The position numbers and the translations under genes are program-made. A DNA stretch of 64,000 bases from Sebastes aleutianus (Eukaryota > Chordata > Actinopteri > Perciformes > Sebastidae), in NCBI GenBank assembly GCA_916700875.1, contig CAKAKS010000038.1:15683444-15747443 (forward strand), written 5' to 3'. Every line of letters begins with the position of its first letter. Position 1 is the first letter of the stretch. Below the pieces are notes generated by a model that worked only from the letters and a program-made list of their open reading frames with translations, was not told the origin of the DNA and did no database searches. Of the stretch, positions 45,611 to 57,215 are shown in pieces.

Positions 45611-45829
45611 TGTGGCCTTATGGATTTACGGACAAGTAGTTCATCATGTCTTTTTTTTAATGAAAAACTACAAATGGTGCACTTCAAAGGGTGAAATTAA
45701 TATTTCTCATGTCCAATATCACATTTGTCTTCCACAGTAAAATCAGGGATGGTAAAAGTACATATTTATGCACAGTGTAACACAAAAACGGCACAATCTG
45801 ACGAAGAAAATCTAACTAATTTAAAATTT

Positions 45830-45919
45830 TGGCATAGTCACATTAGACCTAAAAGCAAGATGAAGGTCTGATGCCGAAACGCATTGGAGTTTGCTTTTAG
45901 GTCTAATATGACTATGCCA
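45830..45919. repeat. long near-perfect hairpin
   Basis: Left arm 45830-45858 and right arm 45891-45919 pair over 29 positions with a single C-A mismatch (GGCATAGTCACATTAGACCT against GGCATAGTCATATTAGACCT on the other strand). The loop is 32 nt and includes GATGCCGAAACGCATT, itself weakly self-complementary. AT-rich stem, in sdc3 intron 4, four bases from the target-site duplication of the next element. Confidence 0.9.
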
Positions 45920-45930
45920 TTTCAATAAAA

Positions 45931-46617
45931 TAGGGCTGTCAATCCATTCAAATATTTAAACGCAAATTAATCGCATGATTGTCCATAGTTAATCGCAAAT
46001 TAATCACACATTTGTATCACTTCAAAGTGTACCTTAAAGGGATCAACATGGGAGTGGGCAAATATACTGCTTTATGCAAATGTTATGTATATATTTAGTA
46101 TTGAAAATCAATTAACAACACAAAACAATGACAAATATTGTCCAGAAACCTTCACAGGTACTGCATTTAGCATAAAAACTATGCTCAAATCATAACATGG
46201 CAAACTGAAGCCCAACAGGCAACAACAGCTGTCAGTGTGTCAGTGTGCTGACTTGACTATGACTTGCCCCAAACTGCATGTGATTATCATGAAGTGGGCA
46301 TGTCTGTAAAGGGGAGACTTGTGGCTACCCATAGAACCCATTTACATTCACATATCTTGAGGTCAGAGGTCAAGGGACCCCTTTGAAAATGGCCATGACA
46401 GTTTTTCCTCGCCAAAATTTAACGCAAGTTTGGAGCGTTATTTAACCTCCTATGTGACAAGCTAGTATGACATGACACATTCCTTAGGTTTTCTAGTTTC
46501 ATATAATACCAGTATCTTCTAGCTTTGAAACTGAGCCCGGTGCAACCTCCGAAAGATCGATTGCATTAATGCGTTTAATTTATTTGTGTTATTATTGCGT
46601 TAACTTTGGCAGCCCTA
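45931..46617. mobile_element. hAT-like element, TAGGGCTGTCAA ends
   Basis: Inverted ends TAGGGCTGTCAA and TTTGGCAGCCCTA. Flanked by CAATAAAA (45923-45930) and CAATAAAG (46618-46625), an 8-bp duplication with one mismatch. Interior words such as AATTAATCGCATGATTGTCC and GGTACTGCATTTAGCATAAA recur at 62363-62983. No transposase, so non-autonomous. Confidence 0.85.
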
Positions 46618-46625
46618 CAATAAAG

Positions 46626-47440
46626 GCATTTTAATTGTTTTAAAAGAGAGTGCCCAGGAGTTTTCTAATGAATTTTTGTGTCTACATATATCTTTATCCA
46701 AAGAGCACCTCGAACAAACTATGAGTCAAGGATGCGCCCCTAACCAAACATTTTTTAATTTCAAATTTGTATTAGATTTAATTACAAGAAAATGTTGTGA
46801 AAAGTCAAGAGTGGCGAATACTCTTACAGTGACAGTGCACAGGGAAAAGTTATGTTATTTTAAATACCCCAGCCTGTGTTCTCTGTTATTGGCAGTAATG
46901 GAATAAACAAAGCAAACACCTCCCACACAATGAATAGAAACTAAGTGTTCCTCAAGCATTTTGGAAAAATAAACGGTTTGTTCTCCGTTTTGGCATAAAT
47001 ACCAATTAGTTTAACGAGGGAAAGTTATTTTTTTCTTCCCATTTGATAACCACACATTAATCTATCGCACGCAGCAAGAGTTCATTAGCGATGTGTGCCG
47101 AGGAAGGTGGTGAAATGCAGCTGCTGCGGATCGGTTACACCGGCCCCATCGGGCTAAAGTACTATGTAGCACTGCAGGGCTGCAATTTAGCACAAAGCTG
47201 TTGGCAACCAAGAACGTATGTTGGCACATTCAGGCTCATCAGTCTTTACTTAGCAGTGAGGTGATAGTGATGCTGTGGTAGCTTTGCTCTGCTTTTAGAC
47301 TGGGAGTGTTTGATTCAGCGCGTGTTTGTAGTGATGTAGTCTGCTGCAGGATGTAACAGTAATGGTGTTTAGTGTATTTCTGAGTGTTTTTACGATCTGT
47401 AATATTCTGTTAAGACCCTTTTCTTTCTGTCTTCCTGCAG
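46626..47440. other. end of sdc3 intron 4
   Basis: AT-rich intron sequence with no repeat recognised. Ends in TTTTCTTTCTGTCTTCCTGCAG before exon 5. Confidence 0.6.
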
Positions 47441-47607
47441 CGGTGATAGTGGGGGGAGTGGTAGGCGCCTTGTTTGCAGCCTTCCTGGTGATGCTGCTGG
47501 TGTACAGGATGAAGAAGAAGGACGAGGGCAGCTACACGCTGGAGGAGCCCAAACAAGCCACCGTCACCTACCAGAAACCAGACAAGCAGGAGGAATTTTA
47601 CGCATAA
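47441..47607 (+). CDS. sdc3: syndecan-3 exon 5 (transmembrane and cytoplasmic domain)
   Basis: 167 bp including TAA, after CTTCCTGCAG. Residues 406-427 are the transmembrane helix AVIVGGVVGALFAAFLVMLL with the GGxxG dimer motif. Residues 428-460 are the cytoplasmic tail: C1 (RMKKKDEGSY), a short variable part, and C2 ending EEFYA, the PDZ ligand that binds syntenin and CASK. The tail is nearly identical to human SDC3 (one difference visible, QATVTYQ for QASVTYQ), showing strong constraint and a complete gene. Confidence 0.97.
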
Positions 47608-48891
47608 CACTCGTATGCCGGAGAGACGCACCGCACACCGAGGGAGAGAGAAAGAGCGAGAGAGAGAAGAGAGAAAGATACTCTAAGCCCTCGTCCTCCT
47701 CCTTTTCTTCTTCGTCGCCTCCCTCATCATCTGCTCGCCTCTCCTCATCCCTCTCTCCTCTCGTCTCCGAAACACTTGAGAGCGCCTCTCTCTCTGGGAA
47801 GAGACCTGGGAACTTTTCTTTTCAATGAAAACGAAAAAGAGGACGAAAAAAAAAAAGAAAAAAAAATACAAATATATTCTGAAAAAATAACACATACACA
47901 CGAGATGTTTTTAAAGTAAATGTTGTTATTAATATTCTACAGATTCTCTTGTTCTGTATGTAATGATATGATTATTTTGTAAGAAAAAAACAAAACAAAA
48001 CACAAGCTCTTAACCTGTGTTGTCCAGCACAAAAAAAGAGTTCCTCCTCTGGTTTTATGGAGCAAAAGGCTGAAAAGAAAGAGGAGAGGGGCGAGGCGAG
48101 CCGAGCGAGACACAAAAGAAAACGAGAGCGATGGTTTCGACTCGGCCCCTCACCCCCCGAAAACACACAGAGCGTCTGGTTGGCCGCACAGAGCCCAGGG
48201 TCAAAGGTGAGAGGAAAGGTCTCTTTTGTGCCTTCCATCCCTCTGGTGCTCAAAGACACATAGGCACATCCATACCGCCACATAAACACACGCTTACACA
48301 CATGCACATGCATACACACACACTTGTATCTGCTTGAAGGTGGCTCTGACCTCTCTCTCTGTGCTCGGCCAACCAGAAAACAGCGCTCAGCCCTCGGTGT
48401 GTTTCACAACGTCGAGGAGCCGCTGTGGAAACGTCGGCTGGTCGCATGGAGGTTTGCTCATTCACGTGGCCATTCTGCTCCTCTCTAAGCTGTACAAAGA
48501 CTAGTTACGGATAGTAATAATAACCAATAATATATCAATGTTTTGGGCTGGATGGTGAAAAATAATAATAATAATAATTATACCGTTATAATAATAATAA
48601 TGATACTTAAACAGGAGGATGTGTATTTAGCAGTTTAAAAAAAAAGAAGTTTATATGTAAATATCAGCGTATCCTTTCTGGCATCACTAACCATCTGCAT
48701 GATCATGAAGAGTTTTTATTCATCACATCCGCCATCACGTTAGATGAGCTGTGCTCTCGTCAGCCACATACACACACACACACACACATACACACACACA
48801 CACACACACACAAAAGTGCAGACATATAACTTTGCATTTAAATACACCACACAGACTTTAAGTATACTGACCTTCAAACACATATCAAACC

Positions 48892-48922
<31 letters not shown>

Positions 48923-49797
48923 GTCATTCATTGTGATAGTCATCACTTGTGATATGAGCGAGATCAGGTGGTTTCAATATGTTATTGATTAGTTATCGAT
49001 CAGTTGCCGGTTGGTTTAGCGTTTGGTCTGTTTGTGTAAAAGCACAACTAGTCATCACGTCATCCGATAACCCCCCCACACCCACACACGCACCTTTAGC
49101 ATGCCTCACTTTGTTTTTCTTCCACCATTGGCTCTCTGTTTGGGGATGGGAGGGGCCTCTGGGAAGGCGAGAGGGGCTTTAATGAAAAAAGTGTGAATCC
49201 GCGCGGGAAGTTGCTCCCACGTGCGCTAACTCGGTCAAAATCATAACTTTTGTCATCAAAGCTTTGGTTATGAGAGGAAACTTTGAGTTAGTGTTTATGG
49301 GGTCAACTCTCTGTTGGACTCTTTTTTTGGGGAGGGGACAACGGGGGGGGACGGGGTTCGGTTTGGGAGGGGGAACGTGAGGAGGAGGGATGTGCTTCTA
49401 TCTAAGAGATTGTAACAATAACCACACCAGTGCGACTGGGCTAGTAGCTTCTATTATACTCAGTACTGTAGAACAAAAATGCATGGGAGTCAAAACTATA
49501 CTAGTCTGGGTGTGTGTGGATGCCTGTGTGTGTGTGTGTGTTTTTGAAAGAAAAGAGGGGTGAGTTAAAGCTGGAATGTACTGTGGTCGAGTGTGTGTTT
49601 ACCTACTCCAGCAGTTCTCACGCTCTTCCACAGACAGGTAACACACCTCTTCCACTCCTGTGTGTGTGTATGTCGCCTGCCCCCTCGCCAATATGTGTGT
49701 CTACACCTCATCTAAACGCCACCTGTGTGTATGTGTGTGTATGCTTCACCTTGGTATTTCACAGCAGACTCTTGTGTACACTGACTAGCCTGTCGAC

Positions 49798-49828
<31 letters not shown>

Positions 49829-50390
49829 CGTCTGCGAGTGTTTCGTCTGTTCACTGCTGAATGAGGGGCAGCTGGTCCCTCACAGTGGCTTTCACACACA
49901 CTGACTGTGTCTTTTCACTGTCCGACGGTCTGCCTGTCTGTCTCTCTGCCGCAGGACAGACGGACGGACAGACAACACGCCACTTTCTCACAGGCAGGAA
50001 TGATCTTAACACGTACTGTCTTTTTTAAAGTGACTGTCAAAGTGTAAACATGTGTGTTTGTACCCATCTAAGCCTGCGTAGCCAAATAAGACGTGTGTAT
50101 GTTTGTGTGCGTGTGTGTGTGTGTGTGAGAGAGGGTGAATTTGTAAGTGTGTGAGTGGAGGCATGTGTGTGTTTGTGTGTATGTGTGTGTGTGTGTGTGT
50201 GTGTGAAGCCCAACGGAGGCTACACTACTCTATGTTTGCTGTTCCCATTCCTGTTTTTATACATTTGCATTTTTTTAAGGCTGAGTTTCTGTCATTGGCT
50301 GAGTGAGCGAGAGGAGGCGGATCCTCCACGCCACCGCCCTGTCACTAATCTGCCACTCTGTTCCAAATAAAAAACCTGGTTGGGTACATC
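47608..50390 (+). other. sdc3: sdc3 3' UTR
   Basis: Long non-coding tail from the stop to just past an AATAAA at 50366-50371. It begins with (GA)n-like and CT-rich sequence (47645-47790), an A-rich stretch at 47840-47870, short AAT repeats near 48562, (AC)n at 48769-48811, (ATC)n at 48893-48922, and several (GT)n runs (49801-49829, 50113-50126, 50182-50205). The mammalian SDC3 3' UTR is also several kb. Cleavage is inferred shortly after the signal, before GGTTGGGTACATCTGTCC. Confidence 0.75.
50366..50371 (+). terminator. sdc3: sdc3 polyadenylation signal AATAAA
   Basis: Canonical hexamer followed within 30 bases by G/T-rich and T-rich sequence. It is the first well-placed AATAAA after the stop in a region with no later sdc3-like sequence. 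Confidence 0.75.
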
Positions 50391-50536
50391 TGTCCTCTCT
50401 TGTCTTTCTTCTCTCTCTTGTCCTCTCTTCTTTTTTTCAATTTAAGTAGATAAATCAAGACACCTGTAATTTTCCATTCTGCCGTTAGTGTCCAATCTGC
50501 TCTCAATAATACATGAGCTGCTGGCAGGTGGACTTT

Positions 50537-50680
50537 ATTACTTTTGGAAAGAGCCAGGCTAGCTGTTTCCCCCTGTTTCCAGTCTTTATGCTAAGCTAAG
50601 CTAACCGGCTGTAGCTGGTATCAATCTTTTCATCTGTCTCCCAGCATTTTGTACAATGTCGAACTATTCCTTTAAGTACA
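50537..50680. repeat. dispersed teleost repeat (GCCAGGCTAGCTGTTTCCCC)
   Basis: Contains CAGTCTTTATGCTAAGCTAA and ends AATGTCGAACTATTCCTTTAA, words I recognise from a widespread teleost repeat. Just downstream of sdc3. Confidence 0.65.
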
Positions 50681-50879
50681 GTGCACACACCAGACAACAA
50701 ACTTCAGCTTCATTATTTAAAAGAAACCTAGAAACCAACCAGTACTCCTGTCCTGGAAAAATACTCCACCCGTTCCCATTCCCAGGGTTTTATATACTAT
50801 ATATGCTTTGTCATGGTCGTCGGCATTTGATACCAACGCACAAGGCACCCTTTAGCGTTGGTATGAAACTCACTTAGCG

Positions 50880-51255
50880 TTCCATTAACTACAATGCAAA
50901 CCCATCTGTGGCAACAGTAAACGTTCTGAGAAAGTGGGCCAGGAATGTAGTGACGTAGTAAAGAACGAAAAGACACCGAGCGTGCGGCAGGGGAGGCGCA
51001 TCGGTCATGTTAAAATCAGCTGTTGGTTCGTGTCCCCTGTTTACAACGTTCAGTGTCATTTCCACTGTAAAAACGTAGTCATTTTAAGCCCAACCATGTA
51101 TTTCTCTCCTAAGCCTAACTATAGTGGTTTTGTTGCCTAAACCGAAAGTGAAGCCAATAACTAGTGGTTTTGATGGCAAAAATAAAGTGACGCCAAGGGG
51201 CGTGACCAACCGGCGGTATGTGACGAGTTGGGATGAGAACGTGTTGCAATACGAC
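50880..51255 (-). repeat. interspersed repeat, copy 2 (no minisatellite)
   Basis: Reverse-complement partner of 12635-12975: CCTAACTATAGTGGTTTTGT, GGTATGTGACGAGTTGGGAT and GCCAAGGGGCGTG. Confidence 0.75.
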
Positions 51256-51284
51256 CTGATTCCAGATTATCTGGGGTCCGTTTG

Positions 51285-51630
51285 TGTAATTTGATTATCT
51301 AAGTAACCACTTATCCTATTCAGGGCCGATCCCAGCTGACATTGGGCGAAGGCGGGGTACAACCTGGACAGGTTGCCAGACTATTACAGGGCTGACACGT
51401 AGAGACAGACAATCATTCACGCTCACATTCACACCTACGGGCAATTTAGAGTCAACAATTAACCTAACCTGCAAGTCTTTGGACTGTGGGAGGAAACCGG
51501 AGAACCCGGAGAAAACCGACGCTAACACGCGGAGAACATGCAAACTCCACACAGAAGGGCCCAAGCCGGATTCGAACCTGCTGTGAGGCGACAGTGCTGC
51601 TAACCACTGTACTACCGTGCCGCCCTAGTT
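51285..51630. repeat. LINE-tail-like teleost repeat
   Basis: GGACAGGTTGCCAGACTATT, CAATTTAGAGTCAACAATTA, GACTGTGGGAGGAAACCGGA and AACATGCAAACTCCACACAG are hallmark words of a dispersed repeat in fish. Family name uncertain. A related end (GAGGATAAGCAGGTAGAGAT) is at about 51770-51870. Confidence 0.75.
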
Positions 51631-51870
51631 GTGCTAATTCCCTCACAAAATGCACCATTAATTAAATTACTAAAACCAATTAACATGTAGTGAACCTGGG
51701 AATTTGTGGAGCCTCTAGGGGTCAAAGTAATCCATCTTTGTTCATTAATATAATTATGACTTGTCCAGGGTGTACCCCACCTCTCGCTCCATGTCAGCTG
51801 GGACCGACTCCGGCCCCCTGCGACCCCGCTGGAGGATAAGCAGGTAGAGATAATGGGTGAATGGATTGAA

Positions 51871-53332
51871 GCACTTTATTACATTACTGAATAAATCACG
51901 AGAATATTACATTTTAGGAAGCTCATACTGCTGGCTTTTCTCTAAAATAAAGAGTGTGTCTATGTTGGGGAGCGACAGAGAATTGGAGAGGAATGAAATA
52001 TAAAATCAAAACATTGTCAGAATGCCCTGTTGACCTTTTTTATTATCTCCAAATGTACCTGTAGTTTTTAGAAAAGCAGTTCATGTACTAAACACAACTC
52101 ATCCAGATGACTAACATTTTAGTTAAGCGCCATAGCCTTGACTTCATCAATACTCTCTCCAGCCCTGAATACAAGCTGCAGTCAAATTTCTACACAGATT
52201 AACGTGACTTCACTGACTTAAAAAACACATTTCTTACTAAAACTCTTGTGGTAGGTACCCACTGAGCAACAGACAGATATCAACATTGCCTCTATGCTTA
52301 AGCTCTGATATAGACCACGATTTATTAGATGCATATAGCCCGTTTTCACACCATATTTTGAAAACATCATTACATATTTAAAAATGCACAACACCCTGTA
52401 AATAATTAACATTAGCACTGCACATCCCCCTGTTTATTTTTTGTTATATACACAGATTGTGTTTACTCATATCCCACAATGAAATGTTATGTTGAATGCA
52501 CGTTTAATATAGGTCTAATAGGGTTAATGATTTATGCACATTTTCTTAAAATTAAAAGGACATTTAAGGACATAGCCGTGCATGGTTTAATTTTATTTGC
52601 CCAGTATCTGTCTGTGACATTTCTGCTTCTACTTTAATACATTTTGTGGTGCTCACAGTATTACTACTAGGTATAATGTCGTGGTTACTCTTGCTAATCC
52701 AGAGAAAAGGCTATCAACATTACAACGTCTCTTGGTAGAAAGTACTGTAGCTCCAGTGAAAACTGTTGTCAGTGTGGTCGTTGGATTAAACCAACGTAAC
52801 CAGGACATTGTAGCTGGAAAAACACACTACTATTGAATTATTTAAATAGGATTTTTCAATGCTGTGAGCGTTACAAATGAAATTTCCATTGTTTCCATTC
52901 TTTTTGCTGTGGTGGAAGAATAAATCTCAGAGACAGATATTTCAAAATTTAAATAATATGGTTTGCATTACTGGATAGATAACACTATGTGAGTGAAAAA
53001 ACATGTTTTTTTTATTTGTAATGTGGGTGAGCTGACCCTTCCGATCCTTGGTCTTGGCTGTGACTCAACTCCCCCCTGGTGCTGTTTGGATTGAACTCAA
53101 ACTTGAGGCCCAGGATCTGTTGGTCACTCAGGACTCAGCAGTGAAGCACTTGAAGCAGAATGAGAATATATTTTAGTAACATACCTTCAAAAGAACTCGC
53201 GTGCAGACATGAAGTCTCGCTCTGGTGTTATCACACACCAGCAATAGCTCGGACTTCATACCATTTCTGACCCAGTAACATTACACTGCATGCCTTGACA
53301 CTACATCTGACAGAGCTACTGTATATGTACTG

Positions 53333-53374
<42 letters not shown>

Positions 53375-54206
53375 GGTGTGTGTGATCACAGCCTCTTAAC
53401 AGCCTATTTACACTTACTGAACTCAGCAGGCCCTCATGGGAGGAACAGCCAGAGATGTTATTATTCTTAAGTCATCGCCTAAAAATGTACTTATGAAGTG
53501 ATTAGATAAACTCTGCGTGGGGATTTGTGAGCACACAGGAAAAGGAAATTATTCTAAATGGGTCTTCAGTTTAGTTTATATTCTTTGCATCAAACCAGAT
53601 GAAACCAAGGTCAACTGATGTGGAGGAGTACCGAGGAGTCTGCAGATGGCCTTTCACAGGATGCAGAGAAGACAACAAGCTGTCCTGGCCTTGGGTAGAC
53701 GGCTGCTGCCGATATGGAAATGTGCCGCTCACAGAGGATGAGGAGGGTGTTTATGTGAGCCCTGTTTTGTGTGGGAGGGGTAGGACAGAGGAGTTGGGGT
53801 AGACAGAAGAAGGTTGAAGTGCCTGGGGTCCAGTCAGTACCCCATCTGGTGGGTAACAGTGGAACAACTGAAGCAAGAAAACCTGATTTTAACCTTATTT
53901 TAACATGGCATTTGTTGTTTGGAATGGGAGCTATATATAGCTTATTTGTATATTACTGAATAATAGTGAGCTGTTATATGTGTACTTTATTATACAAAGA
54001 CTTTTGTTGGCACTGTTAAGGCCTTTGTGGAATAAGAAGCTCAAAGGCCTTGTGTAGTGGTTCCCAATCTGAGGCACTGAACCCCCACAAGGACTCCCAG
54101 GACAACTCTGAGTCACAAGAGTATTATTTTGAGAGGAAAACACACAAGAAAAAAAACATTTCGGATTCACAAACTGCTTATTTTTTCCCCAGACTTTCCG
54201 TTTATA
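51871..54206. other. sdc3-nobox intergenic, no gene
   Basis: (TA)n(TG)n at 53334-53375. A 67-codon open frame at 53599-53802 has no resemblance I know. No RNA gene seen. Confidence 0.55.
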
Positions 54207-54737
54207 TTAAAGGTACAGTGTGTCAGATTTGGCGACATGTGTGGTTGCAGATTGCAACCAACTGACGACCCCTCTGTTCACTCCTCCCTTTCCACAACTG
54301 CGGTAATGTGAGTTGCAGAGTGCAAAACCGTGGTAACGCCCTTCGCCTCGCTCACAGACCATTCTTACTATAATAATACTACTTTAGGAGTAACAGAAAG
54401 TCAGACGGCGGCTGGCGATACCACGGTTTTGCACTCTGCAGCTCACATTAGCGCAGTTTCACAAGCGTGTCGGTGAACTACGGTGACCTTCAGATTGCGT
54501 AAAGACGCGAGTGTTTGGTTTGTCTGTTCTGTGCTTCTGTAGAAACATTGTGGAGCAACATGGTAGACTCCATGAAGAGGACCTGCTCCCTATGTAGATA
54601 TGAAAGGCTGATTCTAAACTAACGAAAACTTTTAAGCTAACAATTCTTAGTTTCAGATGAATAAAAATATGGTTATGAACATTATATTTCATTTCTGCTG
54701 ACAGATCCCCTGAAATGCTACACACTGTTCCTTTAAT
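54207..54737 (-). mobile_element. miniature element, TTAAAGGAACAGTGTGT family, copy 4 (near full length)
   Basis: Ends TTAAAGGTACAGTGTGTCAG and GCTACACACTGTTCCTTTAA. Contains both the GCAAAACCGTGGTAACGCC block and the TCTGTTCTGTGCTTCTGTAG block, so it is close to the complete form of the family. Confidence 0.85.
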
Positions 54738-55838
54738 GCTTAAATCTTTTGCTTTTTTTCTTGTAAATTACTCCATATTTTCACCTTTTAAGAACCTCGT
54801 TGAATCGGTCACAAAAGTCTTGATACTCTTCAGCCACAAAGCCTTTGCTTCAGTTTTCTGGTGTTTTGAGATTTTACGACACATAAATGTCTGAATAAAA
54901 TATCTGAAAAAAAAACTGTCAGTGTTTAACAGTTGAGTGAACCTGCACTGAAAATCCAACACATTACAATGCGTTTGAGGTCTTTTTATTAACCTACAGT
55001 ATAATTTTATGGTGATATGATTCACAGTGGTATGATTATTTTTAATTACAGGCTTCATGGATTTTCATTTTTTATAGGCTACCCAATCGTACAAAAAATA
55101 CCTGTGAAAATAATAGTCAATTTCACAGAGATACTAAACACGAGTCCCAACAGAAATATTATCATTACTGCTCATTATAGTTATACCATAGAAGCAATGA
55201 AGAGAGTGCCACGCGTACTATGAATATCAGTAGTGGAAGAGGTATTCAGATAATTTATATATCATTTTTTACTGAAGTAAAAGTACCAATACCACAATGT
55301 AAAAATATTCCATTATGTTCCAAAATATACTTAACGTATCGAAACTATTCCTGCATAGAAAATTCCCCTGTGACTAAAATATAATGTACTTTTCTTCAGT
55401 CTTTGCTTTTTTATGGATCATTTTACCTCTTTGGGCCTTGAACTGTAATTTAAGTTTAGAGAAGAAATCCTTCTTTAGTGGAACTACTCACAACTTAATG
55501 CTTTTTCAGTAAGGGGTCCCACAACAAAAGACGTTGAGAGCCACTAGTTTTATCTATTTATGACTTAAAACAGAATGTCAGACTTCTCTGTCATATTAAA
55601 CAATTAAAAACCATACACTTTTCTTTAATATAGTAAATTGAGGGGTGAAATAGATCACGTGACCTGACCTCATTACCTGACAGTCTGGTCCCTGATTGGC
55701 TGGTTCAGTTCCAGTGCTGATAGAGGGAGGCTAATCAATCAATCAGCCTCATTAGCCTCCAGTCCAGCAGCGACTAGCTTCATGACCCTGAGCTGCTTAA
55801 TTGATTATTAGTGCAATTTATTGGTTTCGACTGTCGCA
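54738..55838 (+). promoter_or_regulatory. nobox: region upstream of nobox exon 1
   Basis: The proximal 200 bases hold an E-box palindrome TCACGTGA (CACGTG at 55656-55661), an inverted CCAAT box (GATTGGC, 55694-55700), and TAATTG at 55798-55803, 36 bases before the start codon. TAATTG is a known NOBOX-preferred site. The distal part (54738-55600) is AT-rich and unassigned. Transcription start not visible. Confidence 0.4.
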
Positions 55839-55875
55839 ATGGAGGAAGACTGTGATTTAGCTGAAGAAGACTATG
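55839..55875 (+). CDS. nobox: NOBOX-class homeobox gene, probable exon 1
   Basis: A short first coding exon: ATG in good context (GCAATGG, G at -3 in GCA), then MEEDCDLAEEDY and one base before a GTAAGG donor. Phase 1 fits the acceptor phase of the next exon and yields a continuous acidic start (EEDYDCPSLLCEELEDL). No sequence similarity supports it by itself; phase, donor and promoter-like sequence upstream do. The real first exon could differ. Confidence 0.55.
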
Positions 55876-56670
55876 GTAAGGAGGCTGACATTTAATTGGT
55901 TTATTGGTTTATTGGCTTCATTGTCGACCAAACACTTTCTTTACTTGACTTTTGTGTCATTTTGTAAAAGACTTTTAAAACTTTTTCTGTGTGTATTTAA
56001 AGCTCTTGACTGTGAGGTTGCAGCTCCCAGTGCTGCTCAGCTCCTCAGAGACAATTTAAAACTCGTTATTAATATTAACATTGATGACCTGGTGTTGGGT
56101 AGATGGGGACAAGTGAGCTAGCTTATAGCTGCAGCTACATGTAGCAGCTCAGAGTTAATTAGTGGTCAGGTGAGGTGGCACGAGGCGCTGCACACCTGGG
56201 ACACTCATTAAGTCACTGCAGGCAGCAGCTCCTCGTGAGGAGGACTTTTATCAGGTTTTACTCAACCTGCAGGTCACTGCATGACTCAGGAAAGAACTCC
56301 TCTAACATTATCAACTTATTTCTTACACTGTAAGCACTTTTTCAAGTGAAATAATCAGCATATATAGCCTTCAGTATGGAAGCTTTTGAAGGACTAAATT
56401 AAAATGTAATCTCACAATAGCACTTACATATGCGTTAATTGGGTCAAAATTATTTTAAATTCAATAATGCAATTTTCATTTTCACTATAGCATGGGCATT
56501 ATAATATATAATATATAATATATGTTAAATATTAAAGTATTATAATGAAATATTTAAAATATTAAAATTGAAAAGCCATTTGACATTTCATTTTCATACA
56601 CTCTTTATCACACTTTATGGTTGACAATATTCAAATTTGGAAAATGAAAATGCATTATAGATACTGTAAC
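55876..56670. other. nobox intron 1, first part
   Basis: AT-rich, with ATAATATATAATATAT at about 56502-56522. No exon supported. Confidence 0.5.
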
Positions 56671-57215
56671 TTAAAGGTACAGTGCAACCACACCACTAGA
56701 CATCTATATAGTGGTGTGGTTGCAGATTGCAACCAACCCTCCATTCACTCCTCCTTTTCCAAGACTGCGGCCGTCGAGTGCAAAACCGTGGTAACGCCAT
56801 TCACCTCACTCAGAAGCCATCTTTACCATAATAACGCTACTTTAGGAGCAATGGAAGTCAAATGGCGGCTGCCGGTACCACGGTTTTGCACTCTGTGGCT
56901 CACGTTACCGCAGTTTAACAAGCGTGTGGGAGAACTACGGTGGCCTTCATGTAACGTAAAAACGTGAAAGCCTCTCTGTAGAGCCAGTGTTTGGTTTGTC
57001 CGTTCTGGGCTACTGTAGAACATGGCGGAGAAACATGGCGGACTCCGTGAAGACGACCCGCTCCCTACAAAGATATAAAGTGCTCATTCTAAGCTAATAA
57101 AAACACAACGTTTCTTAGTTTCAGGAGATTATACACTAATGAAAACAGAGTTATGAATATTATATTCCATTTCTACTAATAGATCCCCTGAAATGTTACA
57201 CACTGTTCCTTTTAA
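56671..57215 (-). mobile_element. miniature element, TTAAAGGAACAGTGTGT family, copy 5
   Basis: Ends TTAAAGGTACAGTGCAACCA and GTTACACACTGTTCCTTTTAA. Contains GAACATGGCGGAGAAACATGGCGG, partly duplicated relative to other copies. It lies in nobox intron 1. Confidence 0.85.

Noticed and set aside
53599..53802. 67-codon open frame in the sdc3-nobox interval
   Set aside because: No recognisable motif, no promoter or splice context; length within chance expectation.
56617..57023. Open frames of 66-116 codons in nobox intron 1
   Set aside because: They lie in copy 5 of the TTAAAGGAACAGTGTGT element; similar frames recur in its other copies and are broken.
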